DNA of 27,820 bases from JANLUX01 sp031366005 (GCA_031366005.1 JANLZB010000090.1:1-27820); one strand, 5' to 3'; shown: positions 1-8,342, counted from the stretch's first letter. Program-made: numbers and translations. The notes: generated by a model not told the origin, from the letters alone.

Positions 1-1767
1 CAGGAACATTTGTATATCGAAACACAAGGAGCTTACGCTTTGCCTTTGGAAAACGGAAACATAAAAATTTATTCTTCCACGCAGGGACCCACTGCCGTTC
101 AACGTTGTGCTGCACGTGTACTTGGTGTTCCAATGCATAAAATTGAAGTGGACGTTACACGGCTTGGCGGAGGTTTTGGTGGTAAAGAAGACCAGGCAAA
201 TGCATGGGCTGCAATGACTGCGCTTGCAGTACATCATTTAAAAGTACCTGTGAAATGTATTTTGAATCGCATGGATGATATGCGCATGACCGGCAATCGT
301 CATCCTTACTCATCTGATTTTAAAATTGGTTTTTCTAAAGATTTAAAAATACTTGCATACGAAGCAACCTTCTTTCAAAATGCCGGTGCTGCTGCTGATT
401 TATCTCCTGCTGTAATGGAACGCACATTGTTTCATGCTAACAATACTTATTTTATTCCGAACGCCAAAGTGACTGCATTCAGTTGCAAAACAAATCTACC
501 ACCTAATACAGCGTTCCGCGGTTTTGGAGGCCCACAGGGAATGTTTGTTATTGAATCGGCCCTTGCCAAAGCCGCAGAGCAATTAGGAATTCCAGCATCA
601 GCAATTCAGGAAAAAAATTTATTAAAGGATGGAGATGAATTTCATTACGGACAAATTGCATCAAATTGTGTTGCACGAAATTGCTGGACAGAAGCAAACG
701 AATTGTATGATTTAAAAAATCTCAGAGATGAAGTTGAAACATTTAATTTAAAAAATAAATTCATAAAAAAAGGATTGGCGCTTATGCCGGTTTGTTTTGG
801 TATTTCATTTACAAAAACTACCATGAATCAGGCAGGGTCACTTGTTCATGTTTACACAGATGGAAGTGTAGGCGTAAGTACAGGTGCTGTTGAAATGGGA
901 CAAGGAGTGAATACAAAAATGCTGCAGGTTGCATCCACTATTTTTTCTATTCTGGCTAATAGAGTAAAAATTGAAAGCACCAATACGACTCGTATTGCAA
1001 ATACTTCGCCTTCTGCTGCAAGTGCCACAGCTGATTTAAATGGAAAGGCAACGGAGTTAGCATGTAATGCAATTTTATCAAGATTAAAAAAACGTGCTGC
1101 AACAGAATTTAAAGTTAATGAGAATGACATTATAATTAAAGATGAAATTGTTTTTGTGAAAGGAAAACCATCTGATCTCACGTGGCAAAAACTGGTGATG
1201 AGTTGTTATCTCAATCGTGAAAGTTTATCAGAGCATGCACACTATGCAACACCTGAAATACATTTTGATTTAACAAAAGAAAAAGGTCATCCGTTTGCTT
1301 ATCATGTTTATGGCACTGCAATTATTACTGTAACTGTTGATTGTCTTCGCGGACGATATGAATTTGACTCAGTAAAAGTGGTGCATGATTTTGGAAAAAG
1401 CATGAACACCATTGTTGACCGCGGACAAATTGAAGGAGGAATTGTTCAGGGTATCGGTTGGATGACGATGGAAGAATTGATTTACAACAATGATGGAAAA
1501 CTTTTGTCGAATGCGTTATCAACTTATAAAGTTCCGGATATCTATTCTGTGCCGAAAGAAATTTCTATTCATGCATTAGAAACAGAAGGAAGCGAACGTG
1601 CAATTTTTAATTCCAAAGCTGTTGGAGAGCCACCGTTGATGTATGGCATTGGTGCATACTTTGCTATACGCAATGCAGTGAAAGCATTTAACCTAGGAGC
1701 AGAAATTCCTTACAGTGCTCCTATGACTCCTGAAAAAGTATTGATGGCATTGTATCAGAAATATTAA
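1..1767 (+). CDS. xdhB: Xanthine dehydrogenase, molybdopterin-binding large subunit (5' truncated)
   Basis: This subunit binds the molybdenum cofactor and oxidises hypoxanthine/xanthine to urate. The frame is open from base 1, and Q-E-H precedes the first possible start (TTG at 10), matching the internal GQEH-[FL]-Y-[IL]-E-T motif of the family. The real start is therefore left of the window; 588 residues are visible, and roughly 170-200 are missing (inferred from usual length). Motifs seen are GGGFGGKE (nt 166-189), AFRGFGGPQG (511-540), EMGQG (near 895) and VGEPPLM (1621-1641). These correspond to the cofactor/substrate pocket of bovine XDH, including its Glu802, Arg880 and catalytic Glu1261; the retained Arg favours a purine substrate over an aldehyde. 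The gene converges on puuD with a 23-nt gap. The FeS and FAD subunits are not in the window. Confidence 0.93.
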   Translation, partial: QEHLYIETQGAYALPLENGNIKIYSSTQGPTAVQRCAARVLGVPMHKIEVDVTRLGGGFGGKEDQANAWAAMTALAVHHLKVPVKCILNRMDDMRMTGNRHPYSSDFKIGFSKDLKILAYEATFFQNAGAAADLSPAVMERTLFHANNTYFIPNAKVTAFSCKTNLPPNTAFRGFGGPQGMFVIESALAKAAEQLGIPASAIQEKNLLKDGDEFHYGQIASNCVARNCWTEANELYDLKNLRDEVETFNLKNKFIKKGLALMPVCFGISFTKTTMNQAGSLVHVYTDGSVGVSTGAVEMGQGVNTKMLQVASTIFSILANRVKIESTNTTRIANTSPSAASATADLNGKATELACNAILSRLKKRAATEFKVNENDIIIKDEIVFVKGKPSDLTWQKLVMSCYLNRESLSEHAHYATPEIHFDLTKEKGHPFAYHVYGTAIITVTVDCLRGRYEFDSVKVVHDFGKSMNTIVDRGQIEGGIVQGIGWMTMEELIYNNDGKLLSNALSTYKVPDIYSVPKEISIHALETEGSERAIFNSKAVGEPPLMYGIGAYFAIRNAVKAFNLGAEIPYSAPMTPEKVLMALYQKY

Positions 1768-1790
1768 AGAACAGGAAAAAATTAATTGAA

Positions 1791-3203
1791 TTAAAGTTTC
1801 GCTCCCTGTTCAATCCACACACCAATCAATTCTCTTTCTTCCTCTGTAATTCCGGTTTTATTTCCCTGAGGCATTGTTTTGGTTTGCACAGCACGCACTA
1901 AAATACGGTCAGCATGTTTTTGAATTTCAGCAGGAGTATCAAACATAATTCCATTGGGCGCAATTTTATTTACATCATCTATTGGTTGGGATGAATGACA
2001 ATTAACACAGCGTTTTTGTATGATTGGCTGTATCTGCATAAATGAAACTGCCGGTAATTCCTTTGCAGATTTTTTCGGTTTAGGCGCTGTTACAATAATC
2101 AATGCAAGTATCGCAACTGCTGCAAATGGTATCATCCATTTTGCATAAATCCCTTTTTCATAAAGATTAATAAAATGCCGCACGGCAACACTTGCCAATG
2201 TTAATCCCACAAGTATGATCCAATTAAAATTACTTCCAAACGTTGTTGGAAAATGATTGCTGATCATGATAAAAATCACAGGCAGCGTGATGTAGTTGTT
2301 GTGAAGTGAACGCAATCCTGCAATTTTTCCAAGTTCAGAGTTTACCGGTTGATTTGCTTTAGCTGCAGCCACCAATGCTTTTTGAGAAGGTATGATGCAG
2401 AAGAAAACATTGCCAGCCATAATGGTTCCCAACAAACCACCAACAAGTATAAATGCAGCACGTCCGCTTATAAATTGAGAAAGAAAAAAAGAAATGGTGG
2501 TCACAATCAAAAAGCCAATAACTGCAAATAATTTTTTCTTCTGTAATAATGAGGTATTACACATCCAATCATAAATAAACCAACCAAGAACCATTGTGCT
2601 GATGCCAATTATGATTGCAGCAATCGAACTGATTTCTCTTATTGATGCATCCACCATCATAGCTTTTGCATTCATAAAATAAACCAATGTTAACAACAGC
2701 ATTCCTGTTAACCAGGTGAAGTATGCTTCGTATTTAAACCAATGCAAATGCTTTGGCAGAACTGTTGGTGCGGATTTATATTTCTCCACATAATAAAAAC
2801 CACCACCATGAATTGCCCAGAGATTTCCTGCTAATTCATCTCTGAGGTTTTCTGTTCTGTTTAAACTATTCTCTAAAAAAATAAAATAAAACGAAGCACC
2901 AATCCAGGCAATGCCAAACACTACATGTGCCCAACGGACAATGAGATTAAGCCATTCAAGAACATGTGACTCTAAATGATATCTTATAGTAAAATAATAA
3001 CCTGTATAAAAAAGAAAAACAAGAAGTGAAAAGAAGGCAAAAAGATTTTTATATTGATTAAATGTGTGTTTTAATTCAATCAACTGTTCATTGTTGTTTT
3101 CCGTTATGAATTTTTTACTGATGTGAAAGGATGCAAAATTGAAAACCAGCGTTGTAATAAAAAGAAAAGCAAAGAGGATAATTAGAAAAGTTTCTGTTGA
3201 CAT
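1791..3203 (-). CDS. puuD: Membrane cytochrome c urate oxidase (PuuD family, DUF989 + cytochrome c)
   Basis: Predicted to oxidise urate to 5-hydroxyisourate at the membrane and pass electrons to its own cytochrome c domain instead of making H2O2. The 470 residues have many hydrophobic helices. The PuuD signature is present around residues 85-115 (W-L-N-L-I-V-R-W-A-H ... G-I-A-W-I-G-A-S-F-Y-F). The C-terminal domain carries the haem motif CVNCH at 399-403 and a likely axial Met at 444 (T-M-P-Q-G-N). About 80 N-terminal residues with two extra membrane segments precede the canonical start of the family, so this is an extended version. The ATG lies two bases after the TAG of the DUF6986 gene, so the two genes are translationally coupled. 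Downstream enzymes for 5-hydroxyisourate (uraH, uraD) lie 5 kb away on the same strand. Confidence 0.88.
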   Translation of the reverse strand: MSTETFLIILFAFLFITTLVFNFASFHISKKFITENNNEQLIELKHTFNQYKNLFAFFSLLVFLFYTGYYFTIRYHLESHVLEWLNLIVRWAHVVFGIAWIGASFYFIFLENSLNRTENLRDELAGNLWAIHGGGFYYVEKYKSAPTVLPKHLHWFKYEAYFTWLTGMLLLTLVYFMNAKAMMVDASIREISSIAAIIIGISTMVLGWFIYDWMCNTSLLQKKKLFAVIGFLIVTTISFFLSQFISGRAAFILVGGLLGTIMAGNVFFCIIPSQKALVAAAKANQPVNSELGKIAGLRSLHNNYITLPVIFIMISNHFPTTFGSNFNWIILVGLTLASVAVRHFINLYEKGIYAKWMIPFAAVAILALIIVTAPKPKKSAKELPAVSFMQIQPIIQKRCVNCHSSQPIDDVNKIAPNGIMFDTPAEIQKHADRILVRAVQTKTMPQGNKTGITEEERELIGVWIEQGAKL

Positions 3204-3205
3204 TC

Positions 3206-4654
3206 CTACAAGGTATCATTATCAACCCGGTTTCTTCTTCCCTGCAAAATTTTATAAAACGAACGACTTCGTATCTCATCCAAAGTCAATCCTGTTACCA
3301 ATGCTTCTTCTTCAGTAATTGCTCCACAGTTCATCGCTTTTAAAAAATAATTTAACAACCCCTGACCTGTTGCTGCATCGTCAAATATATCACCGCTTAA
3401 TGTTGCCTGTGCTGATTTGCCTACAAAATGTTTTAACCGAAGCGCTGCATCTTCATAGCTTTCCAAAAAGAAAACGTAAGTGGCTGCATAACGCATCGGC
3501 AACTGTGCAGGATTCAAATCCCATCCCTGGTAAAATCCATTGATGAGTGAATGCATCGTATGATCATAACCAACTTTCCATGCATGTTGAACAACTTCAC
3601 GATTTTCTTTGAATTGTTTGGTTGTCAGTTTTTCTCCACGATGCGGACCAACGGGCATCACATTAGTTGCACCATCACTTAACATAATTCCGGTTCCACC
3701 TAATGCAACACGAGTCATGTGGTGTGCAAAGTCGCAAACAGGATGACCCATGGTTTGATACTTCGCAGTGATGTTGCACGATGCAGTGTAATCATACGTC
3801 CCGAAATGTGCTGCAATACATCTTCCTTTACCTGCGCGAATAAATTTCAACAAAGGGGTTTTTCCATCTTCATCCATCACCGCTTGTGTGGCTTCCACCA
3901 TCATCTCCATATTTAAAGATCCGGGAGTAAGATTATTTTGCTTTTCAATAATCTCTAAAAAAACTACCAAAGCTTCAATTTGTTCAGGGATGGTAACTTT
4001 TGGCAACATCACAATAAAATTATCAGGAAGCTGCCCGTTTGTTTTTTCTAAAAGTGTGGTGAGAAAAATATCCAAGGTACGAACACCGCGTTGTTTTAAA
4101 TCTTCAGTAAAAGGTTTAATACGAATTCCAATGAACGGAGAAATGGTTTTGTTTTCCATTCCTGCTGCAAGCTCTGTTGCTGAATTCACAGCAGTTGCAT
4201 CTTCTTCCTCATCCGGACGATTACCAAAACCATCTTCAAAATCAATTCTGAAATCTTCTACAGCTTCACGTTCGAGCTTTGCAATTATTTTTTTGTAAAC
4301 AGTATAAGCAAGCCATGCGTCATTTTTTTTACGCTGCTCCTCTTTTATTTTATCCAACTGTTCCGTTAGTTTTTTAATTTTAGAATTCGTCTTAGGCAAT
4401 GATTTATGTCCGGACAATTTTAAAATTTTTGCGAGTTCCACAAAATTGGGTGCATAGGTTGTAAAACTTTTCAGAGCCGTTTTTCCCATCTTAAGCGTAC
4501 TATCACTTTTGAAAAGATTTGCTCCTCCATAAACAGTATGCACCGGCTGACGATCTGGTTTATCACCGGGATAAATATTCTGAAATTTAAGATTGAAGGT
4601 TTTTAAATCGTTAAGGATTGTTTCCTTTTCGTTTTGTGGTATTGATAATTTCAT
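3206..4654 (-). CDS. DUF6986 protein, CitE/HpcH-HpaI aldolase-like, in purine cluster
   Basis: 482 residues resembling the DUF6986 family, a distant branch of the CitE/malyl-CoA lyase TIM-barrel superfamily. Visible motifs are RIDFEDG (136-142, like the acidic metal-binding L-E-D of CitE), RIKPF (178-182), MLPKV (216-220), NMEMMVE (248-254, candidate metal-binding Glu) and FGTYDYT (284-290). A charged, probably helical stretch lies at 90-130. The reaction is not established. Relatives are known near purine-degradation genes, and the superfamily acts on glyoxylate-, pyruvate- or acyl-CoA-related substrates. A role in processing ureidoglycolate or glyoxylate is therefore plausible but inferred. 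It is the first gene of a two-gene unit with puuD, with 2 nt between stop and start. Family assignment is fairly firm; function is open. Confidence 0.72.
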   Translation of the reverse strand: MKLSIPQNEKETILNDLKTFNLKFQNIYPGDKPDRQPVHTVYGGANLFKSDSTLKMGKTALKSFTTYAPNFVELAKILKLSGHKSLPKTNSKIKKLTEQLDKIKEEQRKKNDAWLAYTVYKKIIAKLEREAVEDFRIDFEDGFGNRPDEEEDATAVNSATELAAGMENKTISPFIGIRIKPFTEDLKQRGVRTLDIFLTTLLEKTNGQLPDNFIVMLPKVTIPEQIEALVVFLEIIEKQNNLTPGSLNMEMMVEATQAVMDEDGKTPLLKFIRAGKGRCIAAHFGTYDYTASCNITAKYQTMGHPVCDFAHHMTRVALGGTGIMLSDGATNVMPVGPHRGEKLTTKQFKENREVVQHAWKVGYDHTMHSLINGFYQGWDLNPAQLPMRYAATYVFFLESYEDAALRLKHFVGKSAQATLSGDIFDDAATGQGLLNYFLKAMNCGAITEEEALVTGLTLDEIRSRSFYKILQGRRNRVDNDTL

Positions 4655-4769
4655 TTAATCGGATAACAGTTAATTTTTGAGTTGCTAAAAATACATTTTC
4701 TTTGACTTGAACTTTAAGCAAATAAAATATTTTTTACAGAAAAATAATTTTTTCAGCATCGGTTCATCA

Positions 4770-4781
4770 CTAATTTGTAAA
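4770..4781. repeat. Half-site of the ATPase-flanking palindrome
   Basis: CTAATTTGTAAA exactly matches the outer 12 bases of the right arm of the palindromes at 4790-4825 and 6016-6052. It has no left arm and sits 9 nt before the first palindrome. It also contains TAATTTG, close to the Bacteroidota -7 element (TAnnTTTG), so it could be part of a promoter/operator or a decayed third palindrome. Confidence 0.45.
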
Positions 4782-4789
4782 AATAGTAT

Positions 4790-4825
4790 GTTTACAAATT
4801 AGAAGTGTAACTTCTAATTTGTAAA
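4790..4825. repeat. Perfect palindrome upstream of ATPase gene
   Basis: The left arm TTTACAAATTAGAAGT and its exact reverse complement (16 bp each, 4791-4806 and 4810-4825) flank a 3-nt loop, GTA. Base 4790 (G) extends the left-arm match to the downstream copy to 17 nt. The palindrome ends 10 nt before the ATPase start codon, so it could be an operator, an mRNA hairpin covering the start, or an element end. Confidence 0.9.
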
Positions 4826-4835
4826 AAATAAAAAT

Positions 4836-6002
4836 ATGATAATCCATCGTCACCTCACTGAACTTGTAAAGACAAGAGCAAGGAAATTACCTGTGATAAC
4901 TATCACCGGTCCCCGGCAATCAGGCAAAACCACTTTAGCCAAACTTGTTTTTCCGAAATATAAGTTTGTGAGTTTAGAAAATACTGACACAAGGGCTTAT
5001 GCAATCAAAGACCCTCGCGGTTTCTTAGATGAATATGGTCCCCGCTTAATTATTGATGAAGCACAATATGTTCCTAAAATATTTTCGCACATTCAACATG
5101 TGGTGGATGAGTCAGGGAAGGTTGGACAATATGTATTGACGGGTTCACAAAATTTTAAGCTTACATCTTCTATCAGCCAAAGCCTGGCGGGAAGAGCCGC
5201 TGCATTTACATTGATGCCATTTTCTTTAAATGAATTGCGTGATGCAGGAAAACTGAAAGGAAATGTTTGGCAAAATATACATCGCGGTTTTTATCCACGC
5301 TTATTCAGCCGTCATTTAAAACCTGCTGAATGGCTGCATGATTACAGACGCGATTATGTGGAACGGGATGTTCGTAATATTAAAAATATTGGAAACCTTC
5401 ATTCGTTTCAACAGTTTATGAAACTATGTGCGGCACGGTGCGGGCAGATTATAAACCTATCGAATATTGGAAATGAAATTGGTGTAAGTTATCAAACGAT
5501 TAAAAGCTGGACGAGCGTGCTGGAGGCAAGTTATATTATTTTCATACTGCCTGCTTATCATCGCAATTTTAGGAAACGGATCACTAAAACGCCCAAACTT
5601 TATTTCTATGATACCGGTTTGCTTTGCTCGCTGCTTGAATTTGAAACAGTGAATGAATTAATGCGTTCACCCTTTCGCGGATCAGTATTTGAAAATTTTA
5701 TTGTAGCTGAATTTTTTAAAAATGCATATAACAGAAGTGAGAACCGTTCGTTTTATTACTGGCGTGATAATACGGGAAATGAAATTGATCTTGCGTTTGA
5801 AAAAAATAACCGCATACATCTTTACGAGATGAAATCAAGTGCAACCATGGATGATTCATTACTCCGGAATTTGTACCTTTTTGAAAAATTTGATGTAAAA
5901 TTACCGGTGAACAGGACCTTGATTTATGCGGGCGGTGAAACTCAGAAACAAAAAGAAATTCGTGTATTACCCTGGAACCATGAAGATGTTTTCAAGTGGT
6001 AA
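4836..6002 (+). CDS. AAA+ ATPase with DUF4143 domain (AAA_14), winged helix and PD-(D/E)XK-like C-terminus
   Basis: 388 residues in the usual architecture of the family. Walker A is GPRQSGKT (25-32), Walker B LIIDEAQ (71-77) and sensor 1 GSQN (103-106). A conserved SLAGRAA segment lies at 116-122 and Y-x3-Y-V-E-R-D-V at 170-179. A winged-helix-like stretch spans about 203-235. The C-terminal part has the DUF4143 nuclease-like signature: E286, then G-N-E-I-D (314-318) and E-M-K (331-333). The acidic and lysine residues expected of a PD-(D/E)XK active site are thus all present; whether it cuts DNA is unknown. The gene sits alone on the + strand between two minus-strand genes and is bounded by matching palindromes 10 nt before its start and 13 nt after its stop. 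The cellular role of DUF4143 ATPases is not established. Confidence 0.9.
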   Translation: MIIHRHLTELVKTRARKLPVITITGPRQSGKTTLAKLVFPKYKFVSLENTDTRAYAIKDPRGFLDEYGPRLIIDEAQYVPKIFSHIQHVVDESGKVGQYVLTGSQNFKLTSSISQSLAGRAAAFTLMPFSLNELRDAGKLKGNVWQNIHRGFYPRLFSRHLKPAEWLHDYRRDYVERDVRNIKNIGNLHSFQQFMKLCAARCGQIINLSNIGNEIGVSYQTIKSWTSVLEASYIIFILPAYHRNFRKRITKTPKLYFYDTGLLCSLLEFETVNELMRSPFRGSVFENFIVAEFFKNAYNRSENRSFYYWRDNTGNEIDLAFEKNNRIHLYEMKSSATMDDSLLRNLYLFEKFDVKLPVNRTLIYAGGETQKQKEIRVLPWNHEDVFKW

Positions 6003-6015
6003 TTGGTTTTCTATT

Positions 6016-6052
6016 GTTTACAAATTAGAAGTTCAACTTCTAATTTGTAAAC
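6016..6052. repeat. Perfect palindrome downstream of ATPase gene
   Basis: The left arm GTTTACAAATTAGAAGT (6016-6032) and its exact complement (6036-6052) make 17-bp arms around a 3-nt loop, TCA. The 16-bp core arms are identical to those of the upstream copy; only the loop differs (GTA there). It lies between the convergent ATPase and helicase stops. The stem is AT-rich, so a conventional GC-rich terminator is unlikely. A small separate dyad, TTTTGA/TCAAAA at 6053-6068, follows. Confidence 0.9.
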
Positions 6053-6068
6053 TTTTGATATTTCAAAA

Positions 6069-8234
6069 TCATGGTTTAGATTGCCTGTTCAGATGATTCA
6101 TCACCATTCTCAAATCATTATAATCGTATTCGCTCATTTCATTTTTAAAAGCAGTGTAGTCAGGTACAACGTGTTTTTTAATGAATGTTTCAAATTTTTC
6201 AAGCTTATCTCCAGGCATCACATCTTTAATATTTATTTCGCCTGCTAAAATCCATTTGGCAATATGACTTTTGATTGTGCCCATTGCCATGGAACGCATG
6301 GCTGCAATCTCTTCAATGGATTTTCCCTGTTTGTGTAATTCGAGTGTGTCTTTGTAAGTCGAACCTTTTTCTTTTTTCTTCGAAGTGTTAGTGGTTGCCA
6401 CCTGCTTCACTAATTGTTTTGTAATCTTTTTTTCGCCTGTGTACAATTGTTCATTCATAAAATTGGCAGCATAGAGTTGTGCAATCTTACTCCAGAAGCT
6501 GTCGCGAATATCCTGCACATCATTCACATATTTTTTTACTTTGGCTACATAAGCGTATTCAGTTATGTGATGTTGAATAAGCGTAATAATTTTAGTGAAG
6601 ATAAACTCAGTGAAATAGTCAATCGCTTTTGCACAACGCTCTTTCAACAAATCAATATTTTTTGCATCGGCTTCAAAAGCCACCAACAATTTTTCGAGCT
6701 GCATATTAAATTTATCTGCAGTCACAATTAATTCCTGCATATAATCTTCAATATATTTAATCAACTTAATTATTTTTTCTTTATCAGGAATAGTTTTGGA
6801 TGCAACCAGATCTTTCCATTCTGCAATACGATAATTTAATTTTTCAAAAGTGAATAAGCGTTTTAATTGCTGTCGTGCAAACCGAGACTTAGCTTCTGCA
6901 AGAATGGTTTCCAATTGTGCTGATTGATGATGACTGGAAGAAAATGTTTCAATCTTATCATCATTATATAAAACATCTTGTGTAATGCGTGAATGCAAAA
7001 CAATTCCCTCCAGACTTCTGCAACGGCTCAATGCTACATACACTTGCCCCGCAGCAAACGACTGACCTGCATCAATTATCACTTTGTCAAAAGTTAATCC
7101 CTGGCTTTTGTGAATGGTGATTGCCCAGGCTAACCGCAAAGGGTATTGCGTGAATGAACCCAACAAATTTTTTTGAACTCTTTCGGTTTCCTTTTCAACA
7201 GTGTAATTAATATTTTCCCATGTTTCGCGATGAAGTGTGAATTGTTCACCTGTATCATTAAACGCAACCGTAATTTTGCTTTCATTTATTGCAGTCACAA
7301 TTGCAAGCTTGCCATTATAATATTTTCCTTCTTCGGTATCATTTTTAATAAACATCACCTGCGCACCTTGTTTTAAATTCAGTAATCGTTCGCAGGGATA
7401 AATGTGCTCAGGAAAATCATCTTCAATAAAAGCTTCAAATGAATAAAGTTTGGAAGGCAGCTTTCGCAATTCGTTTTCATTTACACTATCCGCTTTCCTG
7501 TTGTGCGTGCTTAATAAAATGTAGCCGGGTTCTGTTGGATTAAATTCCGGAATAAATCTTTTTTCCAAGTGTTCATAATCATACTCTGTTAATTCGCGGC
7601 TGCGGATATTATTCAGAATATTCAAAAACAATTCGTCCTGCTGACGATAGATTTTTTTTAATTCAATTTGAACAGCATCCAGTTTTTGGTAAACCTGCGA
7701 ATCAAAAAAATAAGGACTCGTATAATGTTTCTTTAGCAGATTCCACTCATTGTCTCTTGTTACCGGTGGCAACTGGTGCATGTCACCAATCAACATTACC
7801 TGCACTCCGCCAAACGGATTTTTATTTCTACGGATAATTTGCAAAACATAATCAACAGCATCCAAAATATCGCAACGCACCATGCTCACTTCATCAATAA
7901 TGAGCAACTCCATTTCTTCAATTACTTTACGCTTATCTTTATTAAATCGAATATGACCAGCAAGCATTCTCTTGTTAGTTGCAATATTGCGGTCAACAAA
8001 ATCATTGGAAGGAATAAAAGATGTAAGTGGAAGATTAAACATGGAGTGAATAGTGACACCACCTGCATTGATAGCAGCTACACCGGTTGGAGCAACCACC
8101 ACAAAATTTTTTGTCGTTTGTTCAGCAAGTTTTTTTAGCAAAGTAGTTTTCCCTGTTCCAGCCTTGCCGGTAAGGAATATATGCTGATCAGTATGTAAGG
8201 CGAATTGTTCGGCTAATTGGAACTCGTGATTCAT
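6069..8234 (-). CDS. Pif1-like (SF1B) DNA helicase with C-terminal HTH domain
   Basis: 721 residues. SF1 helicase motifs are clear: Walker A GKAGTGKT (23-30), motif Ia APTGVAA (48-54), Walker B IIDEVSM (112-118), motif III GDMHQLPPV, motif V (I-H-K-S-Q-G-L-T-F-D) and motif VI (V-A-L-S-R-C-R-S). This is the Pif1/RecD2-like pattern, predicted to unwind DNA 5'->3' in replication or repair. The C-terminal 300 residues hold a helical linker and a helix-turn-helix stretch (K-S-I-E-E-I-A-A-M-R-S...) of the kind often fused to Bacteroidota helicases. Nothing ties it to purine metabolism, although it separates puuD/DUF6986 from uraH/uraD on the same strand. The ATG at 8234 is the first in frame and lies 20 residues before Walker A, as usual for the family. 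Confidence 0.88.
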   Translation of the reverse strand: MNHEFQLAEQFALHTDQHIFLTGKAGTGKTTLLKKLAEQTTKNFVVVAPTGVAAINAGGVTIHSMFNLPLTSFIPSNDFVDRNIATNKRMLAGHIRFNKDKRKVIEEMELLIIDEVSMVRCDILDAVDYVLQIIRRNKNPFGGVQVMLIGDMHQLPPVTRDNEWNLLKKHYTSPYFFDSQVYQKLDAVQIELKKIYRQQDELFLNILNNIRSRELTEYDYEHLEKRFIPEFNPTEPGYILLSTHNRKADSVNENELRKLPSKLYSFEAFIEDDFPEHIYPCERLLNLKQGAQVMFIKNDTEEGKYYNGKLAIVTAINESKITVAFNDTGEQFTLHRETWENINYTVEKETERVQKNLLGSFTQYPLRLAWAITIHKSQGLTFDKVIIDAGQSFAAGQVYVALSRCRSLEGIVLHSRITQDVLYNDDKIETFSSSHHQSAQLETILAEAKSRFARQQLKRLFTFEKLNYRIAEWKDLVASKTIPDKEKIIKLIKYIEDYMQELIVTADKFNMQLEKLLVAFEADAKNIDLLKERCAKAIDYFTEFIFTKIITLIQHHITEYAYVAKVKKYVNDVQDIRDSFWSKIAQLYAANFMNEQLYTGEKKITKQLVKQVATTNTSKKKEKGSTYKDTLELHKQGKSIEEIAAMRSMAMGTIKSHIAKWILAGEINIKDVMPGDKLEKFETFIKKHVVPDYTAFKNEMSEYDYNDLRMVMNHLNRQSKP

Positions 8235-8249
8235 TTAAATGATTATTGG

Positions 8250-8342
8250 ATTGTTAAATTGCTAAATTGTTTTGATTGCAACCGATGAATTAATTTATCA
8301 AAAATAAAAATAAATCATTTTTAACATTTAGCAAATTAAACT
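8250..8342. repeat. Imperfect inverted repeat between uraH and helicase
   Basis: Octamers ATTGTTAA, ATTGCTAA and ATTGTTTT (8250-8273) run in tandem. A diverged inverted copy containing AACATTTAGCAAATTAAAC lies at 8323-8341, at the uraH stop. The two share the core GCTAAAT with AT-rich flanks. The dyad fills most of the gap and could fold in RNA; function unknown. Confidence 0.5.

Noticed and set aside
3888..4298. 136-codon open frame on the + strand
   Set aside because: It is antisense to the clear DUF6986 gene, has low-complexity Ser-rich composition and shows no family motif.
6016..6052. Downstream palindrome as a simple intrinsic terminator
   Set aside because: The stem is AT-rich, and the same arms occur upstream of the gene, where a terminator makes no sense.
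4782..6060. Target-site duplication around the palindrome-bounded unit
   Set aside because: Bases just outside the two palindromes were compared and no convincing direct repeat was found, so classic transposition is not claimed.
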